A DNA stretch of 64,000 nucleotides from Cannabis sativa. Its lineage: Eukaryota > Streptophyta > Magnoliopsida > Rosales > Cannabaceae. The stretch spans positions 2,418,001-2,482,000 of the forward strand of contig NC_083603.1 of NCBI RefSeq assembly GCF_029168945.1, written 5' to 3'. Made by a program: the position numbers and the translations under genes. How positions within the stretch are numbered: the stretch's first letter is position 1; each line of letters begins with the position of its first letter. Shown here piece after piece: positions 46,839 to 58,255 of the stretch. The notes beneath the pieces are model-generated. The model did not search any database, was not told the origin of the DNA, and saw only the letters and a program-made list of their open reading frames with translations.

Positions 46839-47484
46839 TTTTAACTTCATTTTGGGGCAATATATTATGGGAGAAGTTGAAAAATACCACTTTTATTAAT
46901 CAATTAATCAAATTTACCTCTAATTTTATATTGAATTGAAACATACCTCTTTTTATATGTATTGTACCCAAAATACCCTGATATAAGAGAATTACATGGA
47001 GAGTATCTTGAAGTAACAGGAGCAAAATTAGTATAATGTTTAAAAAAAGAGGTAAAAATAATAAACTTTAAAAAAGAGGGTAAAAATAAAAGATGACAAT
47101 ATAAAAAAAGTATAGAGTGTAATTTACTCGTATTATATATTATTTATTAATTAATTAAATATTATTGATACCTTTAACTATACCAAATTCAGTTTCATTT
47201 GTTTATGTACTTGTGTTAGTTGAATTAAAATATTATTTATATTCTTGTCATCCTTGAATATTTTTTTTCCTTTTCTTCGTACTTATATTTATATTTTTTA
47301 TTTGTTGTTCTATTAGAAACCACCATTTTTTTTTATTTTCTTTTTGAACATTTTTTTAAATAATAATAATTAAAAAAAAAAAACATGATTTAAACATGTG
47401 ACAAGATATTTAAGATAATTGTATAGATTATTGAAATTAATTATTACTAACAATGAACAAAGATATATATTATATATTGTAAAT
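46839..47484. other. AT-rich intergenic stretch
   Basis: Contains weakly mirrored taccactttt...acctct / gaggtaaaaata blocks between ~46880 and 47130 that could be an old MITE, plus poly-T and poly-A tracts at ~47260-47390. No gene recognised. Confidence 0.45.
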
Positions 47485-47880
47485 GCTAATTAGTAATTTT
47501 TCTTCCTGAATTTTAACATGTACAAATCGTGCCCCCTGAACTTTTTTGGCCGTTAAAATTCCCCTCGAACTATCGAGATTGTTAAATTTAAGGACTTTTG
47601 TCTAATTTTAGTAAAAAATTCTAACATGGATGAAAGTTCAAGGGGCATGATTTAGTAGATATTAAAGTTTGAGGTGCATGATTTGGTAAATATCAAAGTC
47701 TAGGGAGCATGGTTTAGTACATAAACAATCACTGAAACAGTAAAATTGAATGAAATTAGACAAAAGTCCTTAAATTTAACAATCTCAATAGTTCGGGGGG
47801 AATTTTTAACGGCAAAAAAAGTTCAGGGGGCACGATTTACTACATGTCAAAGTTCAGGGGGAAAAATTACTAATTAGCCT
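47485..47880. mobile_element. 396-bp Mutator-like MITE, copy B, 9-bp TSD ATTGTAAAT
   Basis: Perfect ATTGTAAAT repeats flank it (47476-47484 and 47881-47889). Terminal inverted repeats of ~130 bp begin gctaattagtaattttt and run through gtgccccctgaactttttt, gttaaaattccc, gaactatcgagattgtta and taaggacttttgtctaattt, all mirrored on the right. It is the same family as 29254-29644 but better preserved, so this insertion is probably younger. Confidence 0.9.
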
Positions 47881-47954
47881 ATTGTAAATATTGTTTTTCA
47901 CTATAACCAAAAAAAACACAACAGAAAGAATTACATTAATATTGTTTAAATTTA

Positions 47955-48246
47955 GGGAAACTTACAAAAAATACTGAAATTTAGGTTAAATTTTACAAAA
48001 ATACTGTTACACGAATTTTTTTTTTCAAAAATACTGTGTTTTTATAAAACACCAGTAGTGTACAAAACATAACAGCTCAAAACAACAGTAGAACAACTAA
48101 AAAACACCAATAGAACAACAGTGAAAACTTAACACAGTATATTGCAATATGAAACTTATAAAAAAATACTATAAAAAAATAAAAAATACCGTCTAGCAGT
48201 ATTTTATAAAAAAATACCAAAACTTAGTATACCATGTAAATTTTTC
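47955..48246. mobile_element. 292-bp MITE with 8-bp TSD TAAATTTA
   Basis: Left end gggaaacttacaaaaaatac and right end (inverted) gaaaaatttacatggtatac are similar, and aaaaatact motifs recur on both sides. TAAATTTA flanks both ends (47947-47954 and 48247-48254), although an AT-only duplication is weak evidence. It lies only ~75 bp from the 47485 MITE. Confidence 0.6.
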
Positions 48247-48427
48247 TAAATTTAAACAGTCAACTAATAAAGGCCCAAAAACCTTGAACTAATTAAGAAA
48301 TCAGATTCAAGTACTTTTGAAATCCGTGTTGTTTAAATAGATCAGTATATATAACACCTTAGATGAATCACTATATATAGCCATGTACTTGATGATTAAT
48401 TGGGTAATTAATTAAAATGGTTCCTCC

Positions 48428-48953
48428 TGTTAGAATTATTATTGTGGACTAATATAATCATAGGTTTAATATCATAAACACAATTATTAACTATGTGCCC
48501 AATATTTGTTCACTACCATAATGGGATGGTTAATAATCATATATTATGTTAGAGGCACATGAGAGCACCTTTAAAACTATAATTGACCCATTAAATTATA
48601 ATATACCATTATTGGACCACTTAAGCCCAAATAGTAAATAACCCTTTAGGGTTAAAGGGCATGAGATGTATATATATATGTCTTATATGAAGAATTGGTT
48701 TAGGGTAAGTTAATGGTAATAAGTTGAAGAGGGGATAGCTCCACATTGTGCTCCTCTCCAATCTTGAGTTTGCATTGCATTTTGGTGATTCTTGGATTCA
48801 AATGGCTCACATGGATGGCTCAATGGGAGGTATGTGTGTATTTGTTTGGATGTTCTAAATAAAGTATTGATCTTGGTTTTATGATTATGAGCAATAATGA
48901 TTAATGTTGAATGTGTGTTTGGATAGCTCATAATCTATGTGATAATTTTAACA
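48428..48953 (+). repeat. 5' LTR of the Copia element
   Basis: Starts TGTTAGAATTATT and ends TTTTAACA, giving the TG...CA termini. It pairs with the 3' LTR at 57729-58255. It includes a tatatatatatg run (48669-48680) that could serve as a TATA region and CT-rich sequence downstream. Confidence 0.93.
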
Positions 48954-48954
48954 A

Positions 48955-48967
48955 TTAGTATCAGAGC
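48955..48967 (+). other. Primer-binding site, initiator Met tRNA type
   Basis: ttagtatcagagc follows the 5' LTR immediately. It matches the usual plant TGGTATCAGAGC primer site except for G to A at one of the first positions. Confidence 0.85.
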
Positions 48968-49405
48968 TAGTATATTTGATTTTAGAACTCCATTTTTGAA
49001 CTAACCCATTTTATTTTCAAATCTGAAATTTTATTACATTTTTTGCTTTTTTCGGATTTATATGTTTGATGAAATGTAAATATGAAATATGAAATTTACA
49101 ATTTAAATAGGTTTATATATATATTTTTTTATGGCTTTTTGGTTTCATTGCTATGGAGGTATTCATCAATGGTGAAAGCCATTTTCAGATTTTTTGTATT
49201 TTATGAATAAATGTTTTTTGTAAAAATGGATAAAATGGATGTTAGAAATTGATAGAGGGTTGAAAATAGAATAAAACCCCTCAAACGCCGTCGGTTTTGG
49301 TGGCCAGGAATGCTCCAACCGATCGGGTCACGAAACGGGTCGCGCCGATCCGAGTTGCAGACCCGCGGACCCATGGGAAGTTTGTTGGGTGACCGGGGTG
49401 ACAAA

Positions 49406-49718
49406 AAACGACTTGTCGTTTTGCCTCTGTCGGGCAAACGACATGTCGTTTTGCCTCTGTCGGGCAAACGACATGTCGTTTATCATGGGTGAAAACATCG
49501 TTTTTTGGAGCAGAAAAATGACTTGTCGTTTGGGCTCTGTCAGCCAAACGACATGTCGTTTTGCATTGAATGAAGGTCGTTTTTTGAGCAACAAACGACA
49601 GGTCGTTTTTAACCCTGCGACACGTCGTCCTCCACAAACGACATGTCGTTTTCCCAAAAACGACATGTCGTACGCACGAAGACTCAGCCTATTTGCAACG
49701 AAAAACGATGGGTCGTTT
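49406..49718. repeat. Cluster of ten near-perfect 16-bp palindromes in the Copia leader
   Basis: Consensus AAACGACATGTCGTTT, a perfect inverted repeat of CGACA/TGTCG. Copies start near 49406, 49436, 49466, 49516, 49546, 49593, 49616, 49636, 49658 and 49703. Variants change only the centre (cttg, cagg, cacg, tggg) or one flanking base, so the arms stay complementary in most copies. The first three are units of a 30-bp tandem repeat with ttgcctctgtcgggc between them. It lies between the primer-binding site and gag, is GC- and CpG-rich in an otherwise AT-rich element, and encodes nothing convincing. Confidence 0.92.
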
Positions 49719-50401
49719 TTCCAAAACGACGTCAGATTTTAAAAAAAAAAGGAAAGAAAATGGGCGCGTGGGGGCGCGTGCAAGGTCAAATTTTGGGCCA
49801 TTTTTCACCACCTTATTCCATTTTTGCATTCTATCATTTTTACATCTTAATTTTATGCATAATATTAATTCATGAATTTATTCATAATATTAGTTATTAA
49901 TATTATCTTGTTATGGCATAAATTAATGTTTATTTAAACAATTAGTGCTTATTTTCTTACCTATCGTAAGATTAAGCATAGAAAATTGTTTGGTAATGAG
50001 GAACATTTAAATATTAATTTATTTAAATATTGTATCTTCCTCCCATATAAGATTAAGATCCTTAGAAGTAATTAATTATCCTATCGATAATAATTGCTTG
50101 CTAAGGATGTTTAATATGGTGAAATTTTTTTATTAAATATTATGAATCACAATTTATCTATCCTTTCGATAGTAAATTAATGAATTTAATTATAATATTT
50201 AATAGATTGTTCTTACCTGTGTATGAGTTCTACTTTATAAATTTTATCTAAGAACTCTAGCATACATGATGATCATTTGTTATTTTGCGATCATTTATTT
50301 ATGAGAAAAGGGCACAAATGACATGATATTGTTATAACTTCCATTTAATGGTTATTGCTCTTGTTTCTCATTCAGCTTTAAGCATTCCAAGAACCTCTGC
50401 C

Positions 50402-51220
50402 ATGTTGACACTGAATGGAACCAACCACAAATTGTGAGTAGAATCTCTCATGTTGAATTTGACTCTTAAGAGAGTGGATTTGGCCTTGAGAATAGATGCA
50501 CCTTCTAAACCTGCTGATGATGCCACTGAAAAGGATAAGAAATCCTATGAGGATTGGGAGCATTCCAATCGCTTTTGTTTGATGCTTATGAGGTATCACA
50601 TGGATGAGTCCATTCGTGATAGTATTCCTCAGATTGAAAATGCAAAGGATTTTCTTGCTGTCATTAAGGAAAAGTACAAAAAGTTCTCAAACAATGAGAA
50701 AAATGAGTGCTTGACTTTGTTCCATCGCACTAATTATGCTGATACGGGTGATATTAGAGCCCACATTGACAAGCTCATGGGTTGTTACCAAAAGCTCAAG
50801 GGCATGGGATTGGATCTTGGTGAGGATTACATGGTGTGGTTTGTGATGGAAATCATTCCTTCTCAATTTGATTCGATCAGATCAAGCTACAATGCTCAAA
50901 AGGAGCAATGGACCATTAACGAGATGACTGCTATTCTTGCCAAAGAAGAAGAGGACATGAAAAAGGGGAGAGCAAGAAGTATCTCCATGGTGACCAATCC
51001 AAACAATTCTCACAAGAGAAAGTTCACTCCCAACAACTCTAGTGACCAAAGGTTTCATAAGAAGAAAGCCACCAATCCTAGGGGAAATGGACAAGCAAGC
51101 TCTTCTTCAACTGGTCATAAGAAAGAGTTTTTCAAAGGGAAGTGAAACTTTTGTCAATGCTTCGGGCATAAGAAAGCTAATTTCCGAAAGCTCAAAGCTC
51201 GCTTAGAGAAGAAAGGTAAT
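50402..51220 (+). pseudogene. Copia gag (capsid and zinc knuckle), broken
   Basis: The frame starts ATG at 50402 and meets TGA at 50435, where a Trp codon would be expected, then stays open from 50438 to 51142. The middle matches the Copia gag (UBN2-type) domain: an acidic YEDWEHSN block, then DIRAHIDKLMG and a Lys/Arg-rich tail. A second TGA (51143) falls at the first Cys of the CCHC zinc knuckle, and the knuckle's last Cys is now Phe, so nucleic-acid binding is lost as well. It continues in the same frame into the protease region. Confidence 0.85.
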
Positions 51221-51825
51221 TGTCTTGTGATAGTTTGTTTAGAATCCAATATTATTGATGTGCCCTCAAACACTTGGTGGTTAGATACTAGTGCTACAAT
51301 TCATGTTACGAATTCTTTGCAGGTAGTGACAAGTCGAAGAAGGCCGAGTAGGTTGGAGGAGTATGTGTACATGGGAGACGATACTAAAGTCAGAGTTGAA
51401 TTTTTTGGGACTGTTAATCTGCAGCTAAATACTGGGCATTTTTTGGAGTTGCATGATGTTGCTTATTTACCCTCTATTAGGAGGAATTTGATCTCTGTAT
51501 CTATTTTGGATAGACTAGGTTATAGTCTTCATTTTGGAACTAGAAAACTGACTTTGTATCGTGACTCTATGTTGATTGGAAATGGAACTTTATGTGGAAA
51601 CTTATATAAGCTTGATTTGCATGAAATTGTTCTTATTACTTCTCCCTCTTGTCCTTCTTCTTCTTCTCTTAATGCTGTTGTTGGTTCTAAACATGCAAGA
51701 TCAGATTTGAGATCTTTCATGCTTTGGCACAAATGTTTAGGCCATATTTCTAGAGATAGAATGGAGAGATTGGTGAAAGATGGTGTGTTTCAAGATCTTG
51801 ATTTTTTTTTATTTTACTGCCTGTG
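51221..51825 (+). pseudogene. Copia protease and GAG-pre-integrase region, broken
   Basis: Aspartic protease region around WWLDTSATIHV (51270-51305). The usual DSGA active site reads DTSA, with Gly replaced by Ser, so activity is doubtful. It is followed by VAYLPSIRRNLISVS and the GAG-pre-integrase motif LWHKCLGHIS (~51721-51750). The frame then shifts within a T9 run, and the gene is cut by the solo LTR at 51826. Coding resemblance resumes at ~54725. Confidence 0.85.
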
Positions 51826-54724
51826 TGTAACGCCCCAATATCTTGCCTTATTTTACAAAATGCTAATTTTGATGCATTAATTAAAAAGATTTAAAGCTGT
51901 TTGAAAATACGCAGTGGGTTTTACAATAAATATGCAAAAAGGTGAATGATCATTCATATTAAAAACAAAAAGTAGTTAAGCGTATTTTTCTTAAAAAAAA
52001 TAAATTTGTAACATCCCACTGAGCTCAGATTACTTTATTATAAGAAAAGAAAAAAAAACAAAACCAAGGCTCCACCGGCGTTCTAGACCGTTGGCTCGTC
52101 CATAGCCCCTCCCAGTATACATACCAGAATTGACCCAACTCATCAAACTTATATTCAATGTTCCCTGTCTATTGCCTGTAGGGGGAAAGTAAGGGGGTGA
52201 GCTAAAAGCCCAATAAGAAAATGCTTAACATACAATAGCATTCAATACACTAAACATATCTTAAAATTCACAATAATACGATTCTTTATAACATTAACGT
52301 ATCTAGTCTTAACAATATTATATACCTTAGCTCATAATTGTAATTTAAGTAACTCCAGATATGGAAAGCTATATCATATACCATATATTTGTACTAAATG
52401 AAACCATTACATATATGTAGGGATCACAACCCTGACATCATACTCATAGCACAATCATGGCAATAACATATAATAATTATTTCAATCATATCATGTCTTT
52501 ACCATGTGGCGTATCATAGCCACTACATACACAACCTGGGCCTAATCTGGTTCTACAATAACCTGGGCACATTTAGCCCTATCATTGCTATGGAATAAGG
52601 TATCTTTACATTCAACAGCATTGTCGTTGTATCATACCTTACCATAACAATGTCATACACGAATTAGACAAATGTAGGGTAGGGTATCTCTACATTCAAC
52701 GGTCTTACCCCATATCATACCCCACTATGGCCCCTCAGTTGTACCTGGGACGTTAGCATACAACATACAACATACAACACACGACATACATCATACAACA
52801 TACAACATACAAATCGTACCAACCATAATATATATCGATTCACAAACTCATATTGTGTCCATACCACACATTCTCAGTACTATATACATTCATAATAATA
52901 CATCACAAATAATATTTCAATAGACAAATAATTTAAATTACGCAGTTTAACACATAAAAACTACTTAATTTTCTTACCTAAAATCCCGCTGTTTAAGACT
53001 TGTTATCTCGTCACTACTACCTATAATAAGACATGGGTCAAGGCCCTAATATTAAAATTCGTACTCTTACAGTACAGCAGAAAGATTACTATTTTTGACT
53101 AACAACTGCACTAATTCAGTAAAAGTTGTCTTCATAAAAATTATAGGAAATTCTATTATCTTTCAAATGATATAAAGATCATTAAAAATGAATTAAGAGT
53201 GAGGGAGTTATGATTGTTTTACTGAAACTATTTCTGAGAAGGAATATGGAGTAACGAATTATACGACTTAGCGAAAATACAAACTTTTGGCATTGAAAGG
53301 TTCAGAACTAGAAGATAACATCTTCATGAAAGTTTTAGGAAATTAAATTCCCTTTCCAATGATACCAAAATCTTTTAAATTGGAATTATATTCACAGATA
53401 TATTGTAATTTTACCAAAACAGTTTTGGAAGAACAAGATTCAAGAAACGAATCACATGATACAGAAGGAAACTAACTTTTCGACATAGTATAACTCCGAA
53501 TTAACGAAATGTTTCTTCATGAAACTTATGGAAAATTGAATGCGCTTTGAAACCATATATAGATCATTAAAAATGGACAAGAATTGAGAGAGTTATGGTA
53601 TTTTAAGTGAAAATACTTTTTCTGGAAATATGAAAAAAAAAACGAATTACAACAACAACAGAAAGATGATAATTTTCGACATAGAAGAACACCGAATTGG
53701 TGAATAGTTTCTTCATAAAAATTTTAGATCATCGAATAAGCTTTCCAACAGTATAAAAATCTCTAAAAACGAATCAATATCAAGAGAGATATCATCACTT
53801 TACTAAAACTTATTTTTTCTGAAAAACAAAAAATATCATAGGTCCGAACCCTAGATAACATTTAGCATTATTCAGCAAGAAAATATTTCATACCTCTTCA
53901 CAACTTTCTATTTGATGTCTCAAGCCCACAAGCCTTATTATAAATCCAAAACTTTAAGAATGAAGGTAGAAAAATAAGAAGTGTGGAAGGTTTGAGAGGA
54001 GCAACCATGAAGAAGAATGAAGCTTTGACTAATTGGTTTGGAAAGGAAAACTAAAACTATGATAGTTTAGGGTTTGATAAAAAACATGTACTGAAGATTA
54101 TGAGATACCGTATTCTAATAGGTTTAGGTTAACTAAAAATTATAATATATAATAAAATGCTAAAATATTATTAAATCAACAAATATCTAATTTTTAAATT
54201 TTAAAAATAAGCCCTCTATCTCGTAACTTTAGGCTCAGTTTTTACCTAGAAAACTTCCGAATTATGATATAACTATTTCTACAAAATTTATAGATCTTTG
54301 AATTATCTTTCCAACGCCACTGTAATCACCTCAATCGGAGCTCTAAAACTTTAGATATGATCATTTTACTAAAACAGTTTTTAATCCTACGAATTTATCC
54401 AAACTTGCAAATTGTTTTAACATTAATTCCATTATAATGTTATTTAATACACTGATACAATAAATTAAACTCACTAAATAATTTATAAAACTCTACAAGA
54501 CTTTTATGTTGGGCTTTAATTGAGTAATTATCCTAATTCATAAAAACACCATAATTTTACCTTGACACTTACTACAATTTCAACTATGTTTAGAAATCTG
54601 TCAATACAATTCTAAGCAATTATCTCTATTCACTATTAGTATAAATAAATAAAATACTTATTCTCACACAAATTGTGTAACAAATAAAATTTAAAATATA
54701 TGTATATTTTTACCGAGTATTACA
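51826..54724 (+). mobile_element. Ty3/gypsy solo LTR (~2.9 kb) nested in the Copia pol gene, TSD CTGTG
   Basis: Begins TGTAACGCCCCAATATC, a common gypsy LTR start, and ends CCGAGTATTACA. CTGTG flanks it (51821-51825 and 54725-54729), the expected 5-bp duplication. No internal domains or second LTR are present, so it arose by LTR-LTR recombination. It contains a catacaa microsatellite (~52755-52810) and, at ~53060-53830, about four diverged tandem units of ~180-200 bp sharing tcttcatgaaa, atcattaaaaatg, gagagagttatg and ttactaaaac. No coding capacity. Confidence 0.88.
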
Positions 54725-57339
54725 CTGTGTTGATTGTATAAAAGGAAAGTTGACTGCCAAGGTTAGAAAGAGTAAGTCAGACAGATGTGCAGATGCGTTA
54801 GAGCTTATTCATACTGATATTTGTGGGTCTTTTTTTCCACCTGCTATGGGTGGTTATAAATACTTTATCACCTTCATTAATGATTTTTCCCGATATGGCC
54901 ATGTTGAGCTCATTCGTGAAAAATTTGAATCTTTAGATGCTTTCAAGATTTTCAAGACGAATGTTGAGCTTCAAAAGGGAAAGAAGATTAAAGTTGTCAA
55001 TTCTGATATAGGTGGAGAGTATTATGGGCGTTATGATGAACCTAGAAGGAACCCCAGGCCTTTTGCCAAATACTTGCTGGAATGTGGTATTGATGCAAGA
55101 TATACAATGTCAGGGACACCCCAACAAAATGGAATAGCTGAAAGAAGGAATCGCACACTTCTTGATATGGTACGTTGTATGTTGATTCATTTTAGCTTGC
55201 CAGAATTTTTATGGGGTGAGGCATTAAGGACTGCTACTTATATCTTGAATCAAGTACCTATCAAGTTTGTCCCAAAGACACCATACGAGTTGTGGTCAGG
55301 CAAGAAACCGAGTTTGCTTCATTTTCATGTTTGGGGATGTAAAGCTGAAGCAAGGCCCTATAACCCACAATCTAAGAAGCTTGATTCGTAGACTATTAGT
55401 GGCTATTTTGTAGGCTACGCTATTGGTTCGAGGGGTTCTATACTCTATTGTCCTTCTCACACCACCAAGGTGATAGAATCAGATAGAGCTGTCTATTTTG
55501 AAGATGAATTTAGTTCAAGTCAAGGGTCAAGAGAAATTGTGTTCAGGGAAGAACGTATTTATGTCCCTGTACCTATTGCTTCCGCTTCCGCTCCTACTAT
55601 TGATCCCGTGATTAAACAAATTCCAATAGAAGCTCATGATGAACCTCAGAATCATATGCAAGATGAAAATCCTGATATTGAGGGTGGTGAAGTTGTGTTA
55701 AGAAGATCAGAGAGAGCTTGCAAACCTGCTATTCATGATGACTACCTTGTCTATTTGCAAGAACATGATTATGATGTGGGAGACGCTTCTGAACCAGTTA
55801 CTTACCAAGAAGCCATGAGGAGTCCTCAATCTAAGTTATGGTTGAATGCAATGACAGATGAGTCAAGTTCAATGTCGCGAAACAAAGTATGGAATTTAGT
55901 TGTTCTACCGAAAGGTTGCAGACCCATTGGGTGCAAATGGGTTTACATGATCAAATATGATTCAAGTGGGCAGCCAGTAAAGTATAAGGCTAGACTTGTT
56001 GCTAAAGGATATAGCCAGAGAGAAGGTATTGATTTCAAAGAAACATTCTCACCTGTCTCTACCAAAGATTCTTTGTGAATCATCATGGCTATGGTTGCTC
56101 ATTTTGATTTCGAACTTGAACAAATGGATGTAAAAACTGCTTTTCTAAATGGAAATTTGTATGAAGATATCTGCATGACTCAACCTGTTTGTTTTGAGGA
56201 GCCTGGCAAGGAGCATATGGTTTGCAAGCTCAATAAGTCTATTTATGGACTTAAACAAGCATCAAGACAGTGGTATCTCAAGTTTGATGCAGTTGTCACT
56301 GCAAATGGTTTCATGGAGAACAAAGTTGATCAATGTATATATATGAAGGTCAGTGGGAGCAGCTTCATCTTCCTGGTACTGTATGTTGATGATATTTTGC
56401 TTGCTTCTAATGATAAAAATCTGTTGTCTGAGACAAAGCAATTGTTATATGACCATTTTGATATGAAAGACCTTGGTGAGGCTTCATATGTACTTGGGAT
56501 ACAGATCCTTCAGGATAGAACTAAAGGTATTCTTCGGTTGTCTCAGAGAACTTATATTGATCGGATTTTGAAAAGATTCAATATGCATACTTGTTCACGT
56601 GGAAAGGCACCAATAGTGAAAGGTGACAAATTCTCAAAGGGCCAATGTCCACAAAATGACAAAGAGAGAGATGAAATGAAAGTGGTTCCTTATGCATCAG
56701 TTGTGGTTAGCCTGATGTACGCTCAAGTATGCATACAACCTGATATTGCTTTTGTTGTTGGCGTGTTGGGTAGATTTAGCCATTGGAAAGCGGCTAAGAA
56801 GGTCATGCGGTATCTTCAGGGTACCAAGGATCATATATTGACTTATCGGCGAGCTGACACTCTTGATATAGTTGGGTTTAATGACGTCGATTATGCAGGA
56901 TGCGTGGATGATAAGAAATCCACATCTGGCTACATTTTCATGATGGCTGGAGGAGCTGTTTCGTGGAAAAGTGTCAAACAGACACTCACAACATCCTCAA
57001 CAATGGAGGCAGATCGAGCATATGGCGTGTTATGAGGCTACTTGTCAGGCAATATGGCTGCGGAACTTCATTTCAGCATTGGGTGTTATGGACTCTATCT
57101 CGAGGCCCCTAAAATTGTATTGTGATAATTTCGCAGCAGTAGCTTTCTCTAGAAATGTTAGAAGTACTTCCCGTTCTAAACACATTGACATAAACTACTA
57201 TTTTGTTAAAGAGAAAGTTACTGAGTCTCTTATTTCCATTGAATACACGCCTAGCACTGACATGTTAGCAGACCCACTAACGAAAGGCTTACCCATATGT
57301 GTATTTTTGGAGCATGTTGCTCGAATGGGATTGTTATGA
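54725..57339 (+). pseudogene. Copia integrase, reverse transcriptase and RNase H, broken
   Basis: The integrase core has its catalytic acids in [14 protein letters not shown] and NGIAERRN (~54810-55150). A TAG at 55389 follows [19 protein letters not shown]. The RT region starts with WLNAMTDE and GCKWVY, is stopped by TGA at 56076, and has the YVDD box at ~56380-56395 and QMDVKTAFLNG upstream. RNase H around VGFNDVDYAGCVDDKKSTSGY (56874-56935) lacks several residues before HWKAAKKVMRYLQG. The frame shifts near 57005, and the C-terminal DMLADPLTKGLP block continues in another frame to 57339. Motifs are largely intact despite the breaks, so decay is recent. Confidence 0.9.
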
Positions 57340-57718
57340 GCCTAGCTTGTTGAGTTCAGTGGGAGTTTTTCTATTATGTATTGAACATGCTAGTATCTTG
57401 TATGGAATGCTTATGATTTGTATTTTGAACATGCATAATGATATTGTAGTCACTTCTAGTTATTGTGGACATATATATGTATATATGTGTTGTTTATTGA
57501 AGTGACATGTACAAAAGGAGATGAATGCGCATAGTCTCAATTTTGTTGTACCTCATGCATGTTTGGTTTGATTGTTAATGATTGTTATTAGATTAAAATG
57601 TCTTCAAGGTCAACTCATACATAATACATGTATAACCCGTCGATATGATATTATGTATGTTTTACTTGGTTACCTTATATGTAGTAGACAATGTTATGGT
57701 GGTTGATTATATTGTCCA

Positions 57719-57728
57719 AGTGGGAGAA
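57719..57728 (+). other. Polypurine tract
   Basis: agtgggagaa sits immediately before the 3' LTR TG, the expected position and composition for plus-strand priming. Confidence 0.8.
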
Positions 57729-58255
57729 TGTTAGAATTAATATTGTGGAATAATATAATCATAGGTTTAATACCATAAACACAATCATTAACTATGTCCC
57801 CAATATTTGTTCACTACCATAATGGGACGGTTAATAATCATATATTATGTTAGAGGCACATGAGAGCACATTTAAAACTATAATTGGCCCATTAAATTAT
57901 AGTATACCATTATTAGACCACTTAAGCCCAATTAGTAAATAACCCTTAAGGGTTAAAGGGGCATGAGATGTATATATATATGTCTTATATGAAGAAGTGG
58001 TTTAGGGTAAGTTAATGGTAATAAGTTGAAGAGGGGATAGCTCCACATTGTGCTCCTCTCCAATCTTGAGTTTGCATTGTATTTTGGTGATTCTTGGATT
58101 CAAATGGCTCACATGGATGGCTCAATGGGAGGTATGTGTGTATTTGTTTGGATGTTCTAAATAAAGTATTGATCTTGGTTTTATGATTATGAACAATGAT
58201 GATTAATGTTGAATGTGTGTTTGGATAGCTTATAATCTATGTGATAATTTTAACA
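57729..58255 (+). repeat. 3' LTR of the Copia element
   Basis: Starts TGTTAGAATTAATATTG and ends TTTTAACA. It is collinear with the 5' LTR with about 17 mismatches and one extra G. Many mismatches are transitions. Confidence 0.93.

Larger units (their letters stand above)
48428..58255 (+). mobile_element. Ty1/Copia LTR retrotransposon, inactivated, carrying a nested solo LTR
   Basis: Complete architecture in order: 5' LTR, tRNA-iMet-type primer-binding site, long leader, gag, protease, integrase, reverse transcriptase, RNase H, polypurine tract, 3' LTR. Protease-integrase-RT order identifies Copia. Inactivating changes are stops in gag (50435, 51143) and pol (55389, 56076), a frameshift in a T run (~51802-51810), a frameshift near 57005, and a 2.9 kb solo LTR inserted at 51826. 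By eye the LTRs differ by about 17 substitutions and one indel over ~526 bp (~97% identity). I could not find a matching 5-bp host duplication: cctcc lies on the left and aatcc on the right. Confidence 0.93.

Noticed and set aside
49201..49900. Overlapping open frames on both strands with repeated RHVV/NDMSF-type peptides
   Set aside because: They follow the palindrome array and its 30-bp repeat, which lacks stops in several frames; low-complexity by-products in a noncoding leader.
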